Shown here in pieces: positions 8,801 through 16,039 of a DNA stretch of 44,728 nt. Made by a program: the position numbers and the translations under genes. The first letter of the stretch is position 1. Each line of letters starts with the position of its first letter. This DNA comes from a bacterium (lineage in GTDB: Bacteria; Verrucomicrobiota; Kiritimatiellia; RFP12; UBA1067): NCBI GenBank assembly GCA_030537465.1, contig JAUNMP010000015.1:1-44728 (forward strand), in the 5' to 3' direction. The notes below the pieces were generated by a model. It did no database searches and was not told where the DNA came from. It was given only the letters and a program-made list of their open reading frames with translations.

Positions 8801-9219
8801 CCGCCTCGGCGAAGCTGGGGACGGACTTCTGGGACGGAAGGGATCCGGCGACGGGCAAGGTTCTCAAGGGGAAGGGCGTGTATGCGCAACTCGAGGAATC
8901 CATGCGCAAGGCGCCCTTGAACGCGTGCGGCCGAAAGAAGGTCACGCAGTCCGTCGTGGCGGCGGCGCGGCTGGAGACCTCGCTCGGGGAATTCGATCCC
9001 GCGGAACAGGATTTCGTGGCGGATCTCGTCTATGACCTCAAACAGGTCGGCAGTCTGGCGCCGAAGACGGTCAACCGGCTGGCGAAGCCGGGGATTTCGT
9101 TCGACGAACTGCGGGCGCTCGTGCAGGAAATCGCCGAGGCCTATGGCGAGGACTTCTTCAGGGAAAAGAAAACCAAGCAGCGGAAGCTGGAGATCATCGC
9201 CACGATCCAGCGCGTCTGA
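5812..9219 (+). CDS. PLD-nuclease/SNF2-type helicase fusion
   Basis: A 1135-aa protein combining a phospholipase-D-like domain with a superfamily 2 helicase. The N-terminal ~200 residues carry the HxK pair (H134, K136) and a downstream GSSNFSEPG segment (157-165), typical of one-HKD PLD nucleases. The helicase core has a Walker A (GLGKS, K287), a DEAH box (D361-H364), a TATPFNN motif III and, in the C-terminal RecA lobe, a QRVGRINRIGR motif VI. Such fusions often pair with Eco57I-type methyltransferases in ATP-dependent restriction or phage-exclusion loci, where the helicase translocates and the PLD domain is the likely nuclease. AAAGGA lies 8 bp before the ATG. The divergent NYN gene sits between it and the methyltransferase. 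Domain calls are firm; joint action with the methyltransferase is inferred from context. Confidence 0.87.
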   Translation: MTNAFITNADEKKLANRIKDLCESSDRFDMLVGYFYFSAIGSIADAMFADSNRKMRVLVGLEAEHGTSDAIGLGAAEAAGGSNEERRAAFYRSVETCLRNPALDRKAFFERLGLVIDWIRNGRLEIRKTLRPNHSKLYIFQMDKTHRKVLDRVFITGSSNFSEPGLRMQDEFNVEIKDYGTDEAQRYFDDLWKEALPLTKDDEQRGVLIDILTDASSLVTPFEAYLRVLKAYIGYQEAVLNTRKVDSLLKRAGFNKYQYQVDAVAQAVRKLDDYGGVIVADVVGLGKSIIGGLIGALREKRGMVICPPGLVGPENGEGGGWNGYLKSFGLDEIGWKAMSRGDLGNIQEAMKGANYEIVVVDEAHAYRTRTSRGYEDLHDICAGREVVLLTATPFNNRPNDLLALLLLFSEAKDSPFVKSGMIEDEFMKMDADFKNLGRLKRLVKTGDLQEIAVQAEKCGITAASAGGGTSRADYAEAANRRMKALTARLRAVMEQIVIRRNRIDIEKTPHYKAEIGEMSKVRSPLAQHFELTAEQNAFYDRVIKEYFGDEKGRKHFHGAIYRPDHYQEGVKDEYQENVYKMIRQGLVLRFESSFGAFRQSIANVLKMIEHTREFIEKTEGRIYYNRKIMEKILALDDEDDIDVLLDQLIAEDQARLAASGRNAGKAKAEYNLYSKNFDGAHYMQDLNEDLALLKKIMKEIDALGLATDDPKAEALVKAVKKVLAGRHRDVAVEKGEPVRKVIVFTGYTDTLEHLEKFMSAAFPGKVVAVSGANYGSSLAAKVRSEFDASAKKQTDGAEILLATDKLSEGFNLNRAGLVVNYDIPWNPTRVIQRVGRINRIGRMVFKDLYIFNFFPTVKGATVAQNRTIAEEKMFAIHGILGEDAQMFSSEEEPTAAGLYNKLCSLDDEEELSFYTKVKGEYEKGMAYLGKHNPAVAKRLEKRVMRIKTAFSRVPNGTYMFARRGASLFASFHNPADGTIVDCPLQNAIEGIACSASTASAKLGTDFWDGRDPATGKVLKGKGVYAQLEESMRKAPLNACGRKKVTQSVVAAARLETSLGEFDPAEQDFVADLVYDLKQVGSLAPKTVNRLAKPGISFDELRALVQEIAEAYGEDFFREKKTKQRKLEIIATIQRV

Positions 9220-9330
9220 TGAAGAGGCGTTGCGTGTGAGCATTGAGCTGGCATCGCTTGATCCGCAGATATTGCTGATGCTGATTAAGGCTCGGTGTGG
9301 ACGCTGAAGCGGGATTTGAAGGTCGCCGCC

Positions 9331-9609
9331 TTAGACGAAAAGATCGCTGTGCGAGCCCGTGCGCGTCAATTCGAGGACAAGCACGTTTTCGTAGATGTGG
9401 TAGACGAGCAGCCAGTCGGGCTCGATGTGGCACTCGCGATGAGCTGTCCAGTTGCTCGTCAGTGGATGATCGTGCTGGGATTCCGGAAGAGGCTCGCCGT
9501 TTGCGAGCAAAGCGACGGTCTTTTGAAGTTTGGTCAAGTCGAGCCCGCGTTTTTGGGCTCGCTTGTAGTCCTTCTTAAAGGCCGAGGTCTTCTTGACGGT
9601 GTATTTCAC
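9331..9609 (-). CDS. yafQ: YafQ-family mRNA interferase toxin
   Basis: A 92-aa RelE-superfamily toxin most like YafQ, a ribosome-dependent endoribonuclease. Residues matching the YafQ catalytic set are all visible: H48 in DHPL, H61 and D65 in CHIEPDW, and H87 in GSHSDLF, so it is likely active. It begins with GTG at 9609, overlapping the antitoxin stop by 4 bases (GTGA), the usual translationally coupled layout with the antitoxin first. It is more AT-rich than the flanking enzymes, in keeping with mobility. Confidence 0.88.
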   Translation of the reverse strand: MKYTVKKTSAFKKDYKRAQKRGLDLTKLQKTVALLANGEPLPESQHDHPLTSNWTAHRECHIEPDWLLVYHIYENVLVLELTRTGSHSDLFV

Positions 9610-9875
9610 TTTTCAAGGTCCTTCCAAAGTTCCTTGAGGTCGGTGTACCCCTTGACGTTGGGATCGCGTGCGATGCGCTCGCCTTCTTCCATCGCCGCGA
9701 TCGTTTCGGCATTGGGCTGTTCGGGCATGAAAATCGTGAAGGGAATGCGGCGTTCACGGAGCACGGCCTTGGTGAAGACGTTGAAGAGCGACGAGATGGT
9801 GAAGCCCGTCGCCTCGCAGAACGCGGAGATCCCCGCCTTGTCTTCGGCGGACATGGAGATGGTGAGATTGGCCAT
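9606..9875 (-). CDS. dinJ: DinJ/RelB-family antitoxin
   Basis: An 89-aa antitoxin of the RelB/DinJ group with an N-terminal ribbon-helix-helix segment opening with MANLTISM. It contains the family-typical region with the sequence FTISSLFNVFTKAVLRE. The start at 9875 is preferred over an in-frame ATG at 9914 because it matches the family N-terminus and has AAAGGAA about 8 bases upstream; the longer version would also run into the promoter. It should neutralise the YafQ-type toxin and, with it, repress the shared promoter. Confidence 0.87.
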   Translation of the reverse strand: MANLTISMSAEDKAGISAFCEATGFTISSLFNVFTKAVLRERRIPFTIFMPEQPNAETIAAMEEGERIARDPNVKGYTDLKELWKDLEK

Positions 9876-9902
9876 TTGCAGTGTTCCTTTCGTGAAATCG
9901 TG

Positions 9903-9935
9903 TGTATTATACAATAATTGTGGTGTGATTCACAA
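9903..9935 (-). promoter_or_regulatory. Promoter and palindromic operator of the toxin-antitoxin pair
   Basis: On the minus strand TTGTGA (9935-9930) and TATAAT (9911-9906) are 18 bp apart. Two overlapping 11-bp palindromes cover the -10: TGTAT-T-ATACA (9903-9913) and ACAAT-A-ATTGT (9911-9921). This is the expected arrangement for ribbon-helix-helix autorepression. Confidence 0.65.
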
Positions 9936-9952
9936 GAGTGTGGTGGCGAAAA

Positions 9953-9976
9953 GACAGATTTCACAGGATTTACAGG
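9953..9976. repeat. Copy of the ACAGGATT dispersed repeat, degenerate
   Basis: Three imperfect units, ACAGATTTC, ACAGGATTT and ACAGGG, follow at a 9-bp period. The better copy is at 33437-33463. Both copies lie in defence or toxin-antitoxin surroundings. The rest of the 9936-10157 gap shows no supported gene. Confidence 0.55.
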
Positions 9977-10157
9977 GCTGAGACGGGCCTTCACTGGGTG
10001 GGGAAGCGTCTGGTTACATCGATGCAGTTCTATCCCGCGCAGGAGAAGGAACGCCACGGTGATGAGGTGAAAGACGCAGAGGACTTTGGGGTGTGTCGTG
10101 CTTCCTTGAAGATGAAATGGGGGGCTTCCCACAGTCTCTCAACAGCCACCTGCATTC

Positions 10158-10187
10158 TTGTCCGAAACCGCATGGGTGTGTTATAAT
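10158..10187 (+). promoter_or_regulatory. Promoter of a leaderless metallophosphoesterase mRNA
   Basis: TTGTCC (10158-10163) is followed after 18 bp by TATAAT (10182-10187), with TG one base upstream of the -10. Only six bases separate the -10 from the ATG at 10194, so transcription should start at or next to the A of the start codon. Confidence 0.6.
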
Positions 10188-10193
10188 TCGGAC

Positions 10194-11351
10194 ATGGAAA
10201 AAAGTGTCGGTTTAAGGCGCCGGACATTTCTGAAGTTCGGCGCCGCGGCGTTGGCGACGGGATGCGTCAATATCGGCCGGGGGGAATTCTCGGCCGATTA
10301 TTCCGTCGTCATGCTCGGCGACGTGCATTTCGACTCGCCCGACCCGGACAAGTACCACAGAATGTACAAGCCGGAGGAAGCCTATCTGAAAAGGGCTTTT
10401 GCCAGTGCCCACGCCCGTACGCGGCAGATGTGGCCGGGGTTGATGGACCGCCTCGCGGATGCCGCCCAACAGGATCAGCGCTCGGATACGAAGTTCGTGC
10501 TGCAGCTGGGCGATCTCATTCAGGGGAATTGCGGCACGGAGCCCTACCAGCGGGCCATGCTGACGGACGCCTTTGACTATTTCAAGACCCGTGCGGCAGG
10601 CGATCTTCCCTTCGTCCCCGTCGTCGGCAACCACGACGAGCATGCGCACGCCTGGATCGATTCGACGACCACGCCGCCCGAAATCTACCGCAAGGTCATC
10701 GTGCCGCGCGTGGCGCGTGAACTGAATCAACCGCTGGAGGGACCGACGTTCTCGTTCCGTCAGGGACGCGACCTCTTCGTCTATCTCGACTACTTCCACG
10801 AGCCGGACCTCGCGTTGATCCTCCGTCTGCTCGACGATGCGCGCGACGTGCGCCATACGTTCGTGGTGACGCATGGTCCGATCATTCCCTCGAACCCCGC
10901 CACGGCGCCCGGACGCTATCGTGACGGGCTCTTCGCCAAGGTGGAGCAGACGGAACAGCGTCGTGCGCTCGTCAAGGCGCTCTGTCGTCGCAATGCGATC
11001 GTTCTGGCGGGGCACTGCCATCGGACGGAGCTTGAGGAGATCGTCACGCCGGATGGACGGATCACGCAGTTCATGGGCTCGAGCGTGTGGGCCGCCGAGA
11101 AGACGGCGCATGCCGTGCCTCATCGAACTGAGGCGGAGCAATACGGCGTGATTCCGAAGAAATTTCAGAAAGGGTACGACCCGGTCGACGCCGAGGCGCT
11201 GTTCGGGGAATTTCGTACCCATGTCACGCGATATGTGTCGTCGGGACTCCAGGGGCGCTTCCTGCTCGAGGTTCGCGGTGACGCCGTCTCCGTCTCGCTG
11301 CGCGGCGGCGACTCTCCAAAGGAGCTGCGACGGTATTCCCTGAGGGGTTGA
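10194..11351 (+). CDS. Tat-exported metallophosphoesterase
   Basis: A 385-aa calcineurin-like phosphoesterase. The N-terminus has a twin-arginine leader (LRRRTFLKF, 7-15) followed by a short hydrophobic stretch ending in ATGC, so it may be a lipoprotein anchored at C24. The metal-binding blocks are in order: GDVH (D43, H45), LGDL (D107), GNHD (N147-D149), a THGP histidine, and GHCH near the C-terminus. It probably hydrolyses a phosphomonoester or phosphodiester outside the cytoplasm; the substrate cannot be told. The start at 10194 is chosen over 10158 because the latter overlaps the promoter and would disrupt the leader. It is 47 bp upstream of the DUF1080 gene and could share its transcript. 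Confidence 0.83.
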   Translation: MEKSVGLRRRTFLKFGAAALATGCVNIGRGEFSADYSVVMLGDVHFDSPDPDKYHRMYKPEEAYLKRAFASAHARTRQMWPGLMDRLADAAQQDQRSDTKFVLQLGDLIQGNCGTEPYQRAMLTDAFDYFKTRAAGDLPFVPVVGNHDEHAHAWIDSTTTPPEIYRKVIVPRVARELNQPLEGPTFSFRQGRDLFVYLDYFHEPDLALILRLLDDARDVRHTFVVTHGPIIPSNPATAPGRYRDGLFAKVEQTEQRRALVKALCRRNAIVLAGHCHRTELEEIVTPDGRITQFMGSSVWAAEKTAHAVPHRTEAEQYGVIPKKFQKGYDPVDAEALFGEFRTHVTRYVSSGLQGRFLLEVRGDAVSVSLRGGDSPKELRRYSLRG

Positions 11352-11398
11352 AAGTGTTGAAGTTTCAGGAAATCTGAAGTAACAGAAAAGGAAAGAAA

Positions 11399-12421
11399 AT
11401 GAAGAAGCTACTGATTCTGCCGCTGGCGGCGGCAATGGTGATGATGTCGGGCTGCTGCGCGCCGAAGTGCTGTGCGCCGACGTGCTGCAAGGTGGCCGTG
11501 AAGCCGGTCCATCAGGAAATCGACCCGGTCATCGGCAACTGGAGCGCGAAGCTTCCGTATGACGACATGTCCGCGGCCAGCCTGATCTTCTCGCGCGACG
11601 AGAACGGCCAGGCGAAGGCGTTCGTGCTCCTGCGCTGGGCCTCGCCGGAATGGTGCGTCGACGTCCAGGTCAAGGGCAGCGAGTTCTCGCTGCGCCACGC
11701 CCAGCACAAGGCGCTGATCCGCGGCAAGGTCGAGGGCGACAAGTTGTTCGCCGAAATCGCCAAGTGCGACAAGGAAGGCAAGCAGAAGGGCGAGTGGCAG
11801 AAGTTCGAAGGCTATCGCAACAAGCCGTCCTGCCCGTTTGCCTCCACGAAGAACATCAAGCTGGGCGAACCGATCGACCTGCTCAAGGATGGACTCAAGG
11901 GCTGGAAGACGATGAATCCGAAGGCGAAGTTCGGCTGGTCCTTCAAGGACGGCATCCTCTCCAACAAGCTTGGACTCAAGCCGGACGGCAAGTGGGCGGG
12001 CGGCGGCTGCAACCTGATGTCGCTTCGGAACGACTTCAAGGACTTCAACCTCGAGTATGACGTGCGTGTGCCGAAAGACTCCAACTCCGGCGTCTACCTC
12101 CGCGGCCGTTTCGAGTGCCAGGTCGTCGACAGCTTCGGCAAGGGCGTCGACCGCCACAACATGGCCGCCTACTATGGTCGCGTGACGCCGATCTGCTCCG
12201 CCGAGAAGGCGCCGGGCGAATGGCAGCACGTCTCCGTGACGCTCTTCAAGCGCCGCATGACCGTGGTGCTGAACGGCGTGACGATCATCGAAGACGCCGA
12301 GATCACGGGCGTGACGGGTGGCGCCATCGACGCGAACATCGACGCGCCGGGTCCGATCTATCTCCAGGGCGACCATTCCGACGCGGACTTCAAGAACATG
12401 ATTCTCCGTCCCGCCCTTTAA
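11399..12421 (+). CDS. DUF1080 (3-keto-disaccharide hydrolase-like) lipoprotein
   Basis: A 340-aa exported protein. A lipoprotein leader ends in SGC (C19) and is followed by an unusual run of three cysteine pairs, CC-APK-CC-APT-CC. Residues ~35-150 form a small domain that was not recognised. Residues ~160-340 form the DUF1080 concanavalin-like domain, recognised by the SGVYLRGRFECQV segment, the GEWQHVSV segment and the closing GPIYLQGDH ... ILRP. Members of this family act on 3-keto-glycosides or bind carbohydrate and are abundant in PVC bacteria and Bacteroidetes. GGAAAG precedes the ATG. The GH2 gene follows after 23 bp, suggesting one transcript. Family assignment is good; the activity is inferred. 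Confidence 0.8.
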   Translation: MKKLLILPLAAAMVMMSGCCAPKCCAPTCCKVAVKPVHQEIDPVIGNWSAKLPYDDMSAASLIFSRDENGQAKAFVLLRWASPEWCVDVQVKGSEFSLRHAQHKALIRGKVEGDKLFAEIAKCDKEGKQKGEWQKFEGYRNKPSCPFASTKNIKLGEPIDLLKDGLKGWKTMNPKAKFGWSFKDGILSNKLGLKPDGKWAGGGCNLMSLRNDFKDFNLEYDVRVPKDSNSGVYLRGRFECQVVDSFGKGVDRHNMAAYYGRVTPICSAEKAPGEWQHVSVTLFKRRMTVVLNGVTIIEDAEITGVTGGAIDANIDAPGPIYLQGDHSDADFKNMILRPAL

Positions 12422-12444
12422 GACGCCTTAAAAAGGAGTTGTCC

Positions 12445-14898
12445 ATGTGTAATCGCCGCGTGTTTCTGCTTGTCGCCTGTCTCTCTGTTTCCGCCTTCGC
12501 CGCGACGGAGCGTATGCTCCTGGATGACGGCTGGCGGTTCCATACGGGGTGGGAGCAGGGCTCGCGGCGGTTCACCTTCGACAACATGGCGGCCTGGCTG
12601 GACGACATGGGGCGCGATCTCATGAAGAACGAGGTCCTGCCGTCCATCCGGCCGACCGGCGATCTCGAGGTCAATCTCGCCGCCAGGGAAATCAAGGACG
12701 GCTCCTGGAAGAAGGTGCGCGTGCCGCATGACCGGGGCCTCGACAACGGCTTCGACTACGACCGCAGTTCGTCCGATGGCTGCGTGGAGCCGGCGCGCTA
12801 CGGCTGGTACCGTCGGAATCTGGAGATCCCCGCGTCGGCCAAGGGCAGGCGCGTCTTCTTCGAGTGCGACGGCGCGATGGCGTTCTCGCTCGTCTGGATC
12901 AATGGGCACTTTATCGGCGGTTGGCCCTATGGCTATTCCCCCTGGCGCGTCGAATTGACGCCGCATGTGGACTTCGGCGGTACGAACGTCATTGCCATCC
13001 GCACGGCGTTCATCAAGGACGCATCGCGTTTCTACACGGGCGCCGGACTCTATCGCGACTGCCATCTGGCAATCTGCGACGACGACCATCTCGTGCCAGA
13101 TTCCGTCTTCATCACGACACCCGAGGTCTCGCGGGAGCGTGCCACGGTGAAGGTCGTGTGGCAGATGTCCCGCAGCGGCGCGAAGGAGAAGACGTTCACG
13201 GTCGAAAAGCCGCGCTTCTGGGATGTCGACGATCCCCATCTCTACACGGTCGACGTCGAAGGGGAGACGTTCCGCTATGGCATCCGCACGTTCGCGTTCC
13301 ACGCCGATGGACGGCGCTTCCAGCTGAACGGCCGTACCGTGCCGATCAAGGGCGTCTGCGTCCACCAGGATCTCGACGTGCTCGGCAACGTCTGGAACCG
13401 AAGCGCCTGGGTCCGTCGACTTGAGAAGCTCCGCGAGGCGGGGGCCAATGCGATTCGCATGAGCCATTACCGCCATCCCGCGGGCTTGTACGATCTGTGC
13501 GATGAAATGGGATTCCTCGTGATGGACGAGACATTCGACCAATGGAGCGCGCCGTTCAACGAAAGCGACTACCACCGTCTCTTCCCGCGCTGGTACGAGC
13601 GCGATCTGCGGGCGATGGTCCGTGCGAACCGCAACCACCCCTCGATCATCCTCTGGGGCATTGGCAATGAAATCGCCGAGCAGCGCAAGGATCTTGGGTC
13701 CTACGACATCGCCAGATTCCAGGAAATCGGCAAGAAGATGATGCGCATCATGCGCGAGGAGGATCCGTCGCGTCCCGTGACGACGGCGAACAACAACATC
13801 GACGTCTGCCTGCTGGACGAGGTCGACTTCGTGGACGTCTACGGCTTCAACTACCGCTGGCAGAAGTTCGCGCCCTATCACGAGGGGCGTCCGAACAAGC
13901 CGATGATCTCCACCGAGACGGGGTGCTACATCGCGACCCGTGGCGAATATTTCTTCCCAACCAACACGTCCTGGGAGTACCGAGATCTCCACTCGTCCTC
14001 CTATCTGCTCAAGAAGATCGCGGCGATGGACGATGAATGGGCGTCGCACGACGCGGTGGAAGGGCATGCGGGTGGCTTCTACTGGACGGGATTCGACTAT
14101 CTGGGCGGGCCGGGCGGCACGCTGGGCGCGCGCCAGACGCCCAAGAGCGACGATCCCGAAACGGTTGCGCGCATGAAGCGCGAGATCGCGACCTATGGAC
14201 AGGTTCGCGGCTCGATGCGCGCCTGTGCGACGGGACTTTTCGATCTGGCGGGATTTCCGCGCGACGTCTACTGGCAGTTCAAGGCGCGGTGGTGTCCACA
14301 GGAGCCGATGGTCCATCTGCTGCCGCACTGGAATTGGCCGGAACGCGTGGGACAGAAGGTGCCCGTGGTGGCGTTCTCCTCGGGTGACGAGGTTGAGCTC
14401 TTCGTCAATGGCGTCTCCCAGGGACGTCGCCGCATCGCGGTGCCGGGCACGCGGTTCTGCTGGGACGACGTCGTCTATGCTCCGGGCGCGATTTCAGCCG
14501 TCGCCTACAAGAACGGCCAGCGTTGGGCGGAGACGAAAGTCGAGACGACGGGGAGCGTCGCCCAATTCGAGCTTGTGCCGGAAACGCCGACCGTGGCGGC
14601 CGATGGAGTGTCGGTCGCCTATCTGAATCTGTCCGCCAAGGACGCCCAGGGGCGTGTCGTGCCGCGTACGCGGCTTAAAGCGCGAGTGACGGTTTCGGGA
14701 GCCGGGTCTCTCGTCGGCGTCGAGAATGGCGACGAGGCGGATCTGACGTCCTTCACGGCGGCGGAGCACGTCGTCTTCAACGGACACCTCTCCGTCGTCG
14801 TTCGCGCCAAGCCCGGAATGACAGGGCCGATTCGGGTCAAGGTGGAGGCCGAGGGCGTTCCGCCCGCTGAAGTGGATGTGTCCGTGGTGGTGCGGTAG
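12445..14898 (+). CDS. Secreted glycoside hydrolase family 2 (beta-galactosidase-like)
   Basis: An 817-aa GH2 enzyme with a Sec signal peptide (residues 1-19). It has the usual order: jelly-roll sugar-binding domain (WKKVRVPHD ... ARYGWYRR, with WINGHFIGG), Ig-like domain, TIM barrel, then a C-terminal DUF4982/Ig-like part. The likely acid/base is E409 in WGIGNEIAE and the likely nucleophile E491 in MISTETG. GH2 includes beta-galactosidases, beta-glucuronidases and beta-mannosidases, and the sequence alone does not choose between them. The start at 12445 has AAAAGGAG seven bases upstream and a clear signal peptide; a longer in-frame reading from 12115 overlaps the DUF1080 gene and is not credible. 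Confidence 0.87.
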   Translation: MCNRRVFLLVACLSVSAFAATERMLLDDGWRFHTGWEQGSRRFTFDNMAAWLDDMGRDLMKNEVLPSIRPTGDLEVNLAAREIKDGSWKKVRVPHDRGLDNGFDYDRSSSDGCVEPARYGWYRRNLEIPASAKGRRVFFECDGAMAFSLVWINGHFIGGWPYGYSPWRVELTPHVDFGGTNVIAIRTAFIKDASRFYTGAGLYRDCHLAICDDDHLVPDSVFITTPEVSRERATVKVVWQMSRSGAKEKTFTVEKPRFWDVDDPHLYTVDVEGETFRYGIRTFAFHADGRRFQLNGRTVPIKGVCVHQDLDVLGNVWNRSAWVRRLEKLREAGANAIRMSHYRHPAGLYDLCDEMGFLVMDETFDQWSAPFNESDYHRLFPRWYERDLRAMVRANRNHPSIILWGIGNEIAEQRKDLGSYDIARFQEIGKKMMRIMREEDPSRPVTTANNNIDVCLLDEVDFVDVYGFNYRWQKFAPYHEGRPNKPMISTETGCYIATRGEYFFPTNTSWEYRDLHSSSYLLKKIAAMDDEWASHDAVEGHAGGFYWTGFDYLGGPGGTLGARQTPKSDDPETVARMKREIATYGQVRGSMRACATGLFDLAGFPRDVYWQFKARWCPQEPMVHLLPHWNWPERVGQKVPVVAFSSGDEVELFVNGVSQGRRRIAVPGTRFCWDDVVYAPGAISAVAYKNGQRWAETKVETTGSVAQFELVPETPTVAADGVSVAYLNLSAKDAQGRVVPRTRLKARVTVSGAGSLVGVENGDEADLTSFTAAEHVVFNGHLSVVVRAKPGMTGPIRVKVEAEGVPPAEVDVSVVVR

Positions 14899-14952
14899 TT
14901 GACGTTGATTTTTCTGGATCTGGAGGGAAGAATGTACAAGGAGAGGACTGCA

Positions 14953-16011
14953 ATGCGTTACCTGTTTCTGGCAATCTGTGGCGGCCTGGCGTGGATTGGC
15001 TTCTCGGCGACGCTGAAACTCCCCATGGCCGAGGTCACGGGTGTCGCCGATCAGCAGGAGAAGACCTTCCCCGCGCGGGTGGAGCCCGTTCAGCGGGTCG
15101 AGATCACACCCGAAGTGAGTGGGGACATCGTCGAGGTCTGTTTCGAGAACGGCCAGCTCGTCAAGCAGGGCGACGTGCTCTACCGGCTGATGCCCATCCG
15201 CTACACGAGCGCGCTGAAGAACGCACAGGCCAAGGTGGCCGAATCCAGGGCCAAGAAGGAGTATGCCGAGGCGAACCTCAAGCGCAACGAGGCGGTCAGG
15301 GCCAATGCGGTGAGCAAGGACGCGCTCGACAGCGCCAAAAGCGCCGTGGCCGTCGCGACGGCCGCGCTTGAGGCCGCCGAGGCCGATCTCGCCCTGGCCG
15401 ACTACAACCTCAAACGTTGCGAGATCCGCACGCCGATCTCCGGCAAGACCGGCTCGACGCGTCTGACGCGCGGCAATCCGGCCTCGCCCGCCACGCCCCT
15501 CGTGACGGTCGTCCAGGTCCAGCCGATCCGCGTGCGCTTCTCTCTCTCGAACGGTGAGTACCTCACGATGTTCGGTGGTCGTTCCAGTGTGCTCAAGGCG
15601 AAGGGCGAGGTCTCGATCACGCTGGCCAACGGAACCGCCTACGGGGAGAAGGGGACGGTCGAATATGTCGAGAATCTGGTGGACGAGTCGACGGACACCA
15701 TCCGCGTCTACGCGACCTTCCCCAACGCGGAGCGCATTCTGAAGCCAGGTGGAACCGTGGGCGTGACGGTCCGCAACCGCGAGGGCGTTGTGAAGAGTGC
15801 CATTCCCCCCACCGCCGTGATGCAGGATGTGCGGGGCCCCTTCGTGTGGGTGGTCGGCGAGGACGGGAAGGCCGTTCGTCGGAGCATCGTCCGTGGACGC
15901 CTGACGGCCGACGTGCAGTTGGTCGAGAGTGGTCTCACGGTTGGTGAGCGCGTGGTCTCGGACGGCACGCACAAGGTGTCCGCCGGGGACGTCGTCGAAG
16001 CCGTGAAGTGA
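14953..16011 (+). CDS. RND efflux periplasmic adaptor (membrane fusion protein)
   Basis: A 352-aa adaptor of the HlyD/AcrA type. A signal-like N-terminus (MRYLFLAICGGLAW) is followed by a split lipoyl/barrel-sandwich domain (EVSGDIVEVCFENGQ and, later, CEIRTPISGKTG), an alpha-helical hairpin rich in Ala, Glu and Lys between them, and beta-barrel and membrane-proximal domains. It should link the inner-membrane pump encoded 28 bp downstream to an outer-membrane channel. Two starts are possible, 14932 (after GGAGGGA) and 14953 (after AAGGAGAGG); the second places the hydrophobic leader at the N-terminus and is preferred. No TolC-like gene is nearby. Confidence 0.85.
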   Translation: MRYLFLAICGGLAWIGFSATLKLPMAEVTGVADQQEKTFPARVEPVQRVEITPEVSGDIVEVCFENGQLVKQGDVLYRLMPIRYTSALKNAQAKVAESRAKKEYAEANLKRNEAVRANAVSKDALDSAKSAVAVATAALEAAEADLALADYNLKRCEIRTPISGKTGSTRLTRGNPASPATPLVTVVQVQPIRVRFSLSNGEYLTMFGGRSSVLKAKGEVSITLANGTAYGEKGTVEYVENLVDESTDTIRVYATFPNAERILKPGGTVGVTVRNREGVVKSAIPPTAVMQDVRGPFVWVVGEDGKAVRRSIVRGRLTADVQLVESGLTVGERVVSDGTHKVSAGDVVEAVK

Positions 16012-16039
16012 CGTGCCCCCCTGAGCGAGGATCACACCC

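Noticed and set aside
9575..10132. Minus-strand frame covering antitoxin and repeat region
   Set aside because: It overlaps the better-supported antitoxin frame and translates the dispersed repeat (VNPVKSV), a known source of spurious peptides.
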